Assembly (NCBI GenBank): GCA_031257215.1
Contig: JAIRPC010000027.1
Span: forward strand, 1-7,100
From: Eubacteriales Family XIII. Incertae Sedis bacterium
GTDB taxonomy: Bacteria; Bacillota; Clostridia; Peptostreptococcales; Anaerovoracaceae
Direction of reading: 5' to 3'
Length of the DNA: 7,100 nucleotides
The position numbers were made by a program, and so were the translations under genes. The notes under the pieces are model-generated. The model did no database searches, was not told the origin of the DNA, and worked only from the letters and a program-made list of their open reading frames with translations. This document shows, one piece after another, positions 7,059-7,100 of the stretch. Every line of letters starts with the position of its first letter. Position 1 is the first letter of the stretch.

Positions 7059-7100
7059 TCATGCGGCGCTGTCTTTCGGCTTTTTCCTGTGGACGTTCTC
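7059..7100 (-). CDS. Possible C-terminal tail of an IS-encoded protein (partial)
   Basis: Read leftward from 7100, one frame gives 13 residues (E-N-V-H-R-K-K-P-K-D-S-A-A) and then TGA at 7061-7059, 15 bases short of the inner direct repeat. A basic tail ending just inside the terminal repeats is what the last gene of an IS21-type element (istB) would show. The stretch is too short to identify, and at least one other minus-strand frame is also open here. Confidence 0.2.
   Translation of the reverse strand, partial: ENVHRKKPKDSAA

Larger units (their letters stand above)
6989..7100. mobile_element. Probable terminus of an IS21-family insertion sequence (rest beyond right edge)
   Basis: The outer repeat begins with TG, as IS21-family ends usually do, and a second copy lies 35 bp inward. 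Multiple copies of the terminal sequence near each tip are a known property of that family, where they bind the IstA transposase. No transposase domain is inside the window and the other end is not visible, so the family call rests on repeat layout and general sequence resemblance only. If right, the host-IS junction is at about 6988/6989, roughly 150 bp after the GNAT stop codon. Confidence 0.45.

Overview
The window is G+C-rich over most of its length and reads as ordinary bacterial chromosome. Four genes lie on the plus strand, and what looks like the edge of a mobile element sits at the right end. The start sites have purine-rich Shine-Dalgarno sequences. There is a bacterial-type class II seryl-tRNA synthetase and a UPF0182 (COG1615) membrane protein, a family common in Firmicutes and Actinobacteria and also found in cyanobacteria. 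I infer a G+C-rich Gram-positive lineage, possibly an uncultured clostridial one, but nothing here fixes the taxon.

Layout. (1) Bases 1-1893: the 3' part of a gene for a single-pass membrane protein. It has a Pro/Ala/Lys-rich N-terminal region with ten tandem 8-residue repeats, recurrent Ile-Phe and Asn-Pro-Phe motifs, a basic stretch, one membrane helix and a folded C-terminal domain. Its true start lies left of the window. (2) Bases 1995-4982: a complete UPF0182 protein with seven N-terminal membrane helices, a large outer domain and a low-complexity linker before a conserved C-terminal helix. (3) Bases 5066-6352: serS, complete, with all class II and serine-specific motifs. (4) Bases 6409-6840: a small GNAT-family acetyltransferase. 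(5) Bases 6989-7100: two identical 21-bp direct repeats, G- and C-tracts, and a possible minus-strand reading-frame tail. This looks like the terminus of an IS21-type insertion sequence whose body lies to the right.

The first two genes both encode envelope proteins in tandem and could be functionally linked, although that is inference from position. serS is a housekeeping gene with no visible T-box leader. The GNAT gene is less G+C-rich in its first half and sits between housekeeping sequence and the putative IS, so it may mark the start of an accessory segment. I found no RNA gene, CRISPR array, phage gene or convincing intrinsic terminator. No clearly new multi-gene system is visible. The least explained items are the repeat-bearing membrane protein and its pairing with UPF0182.
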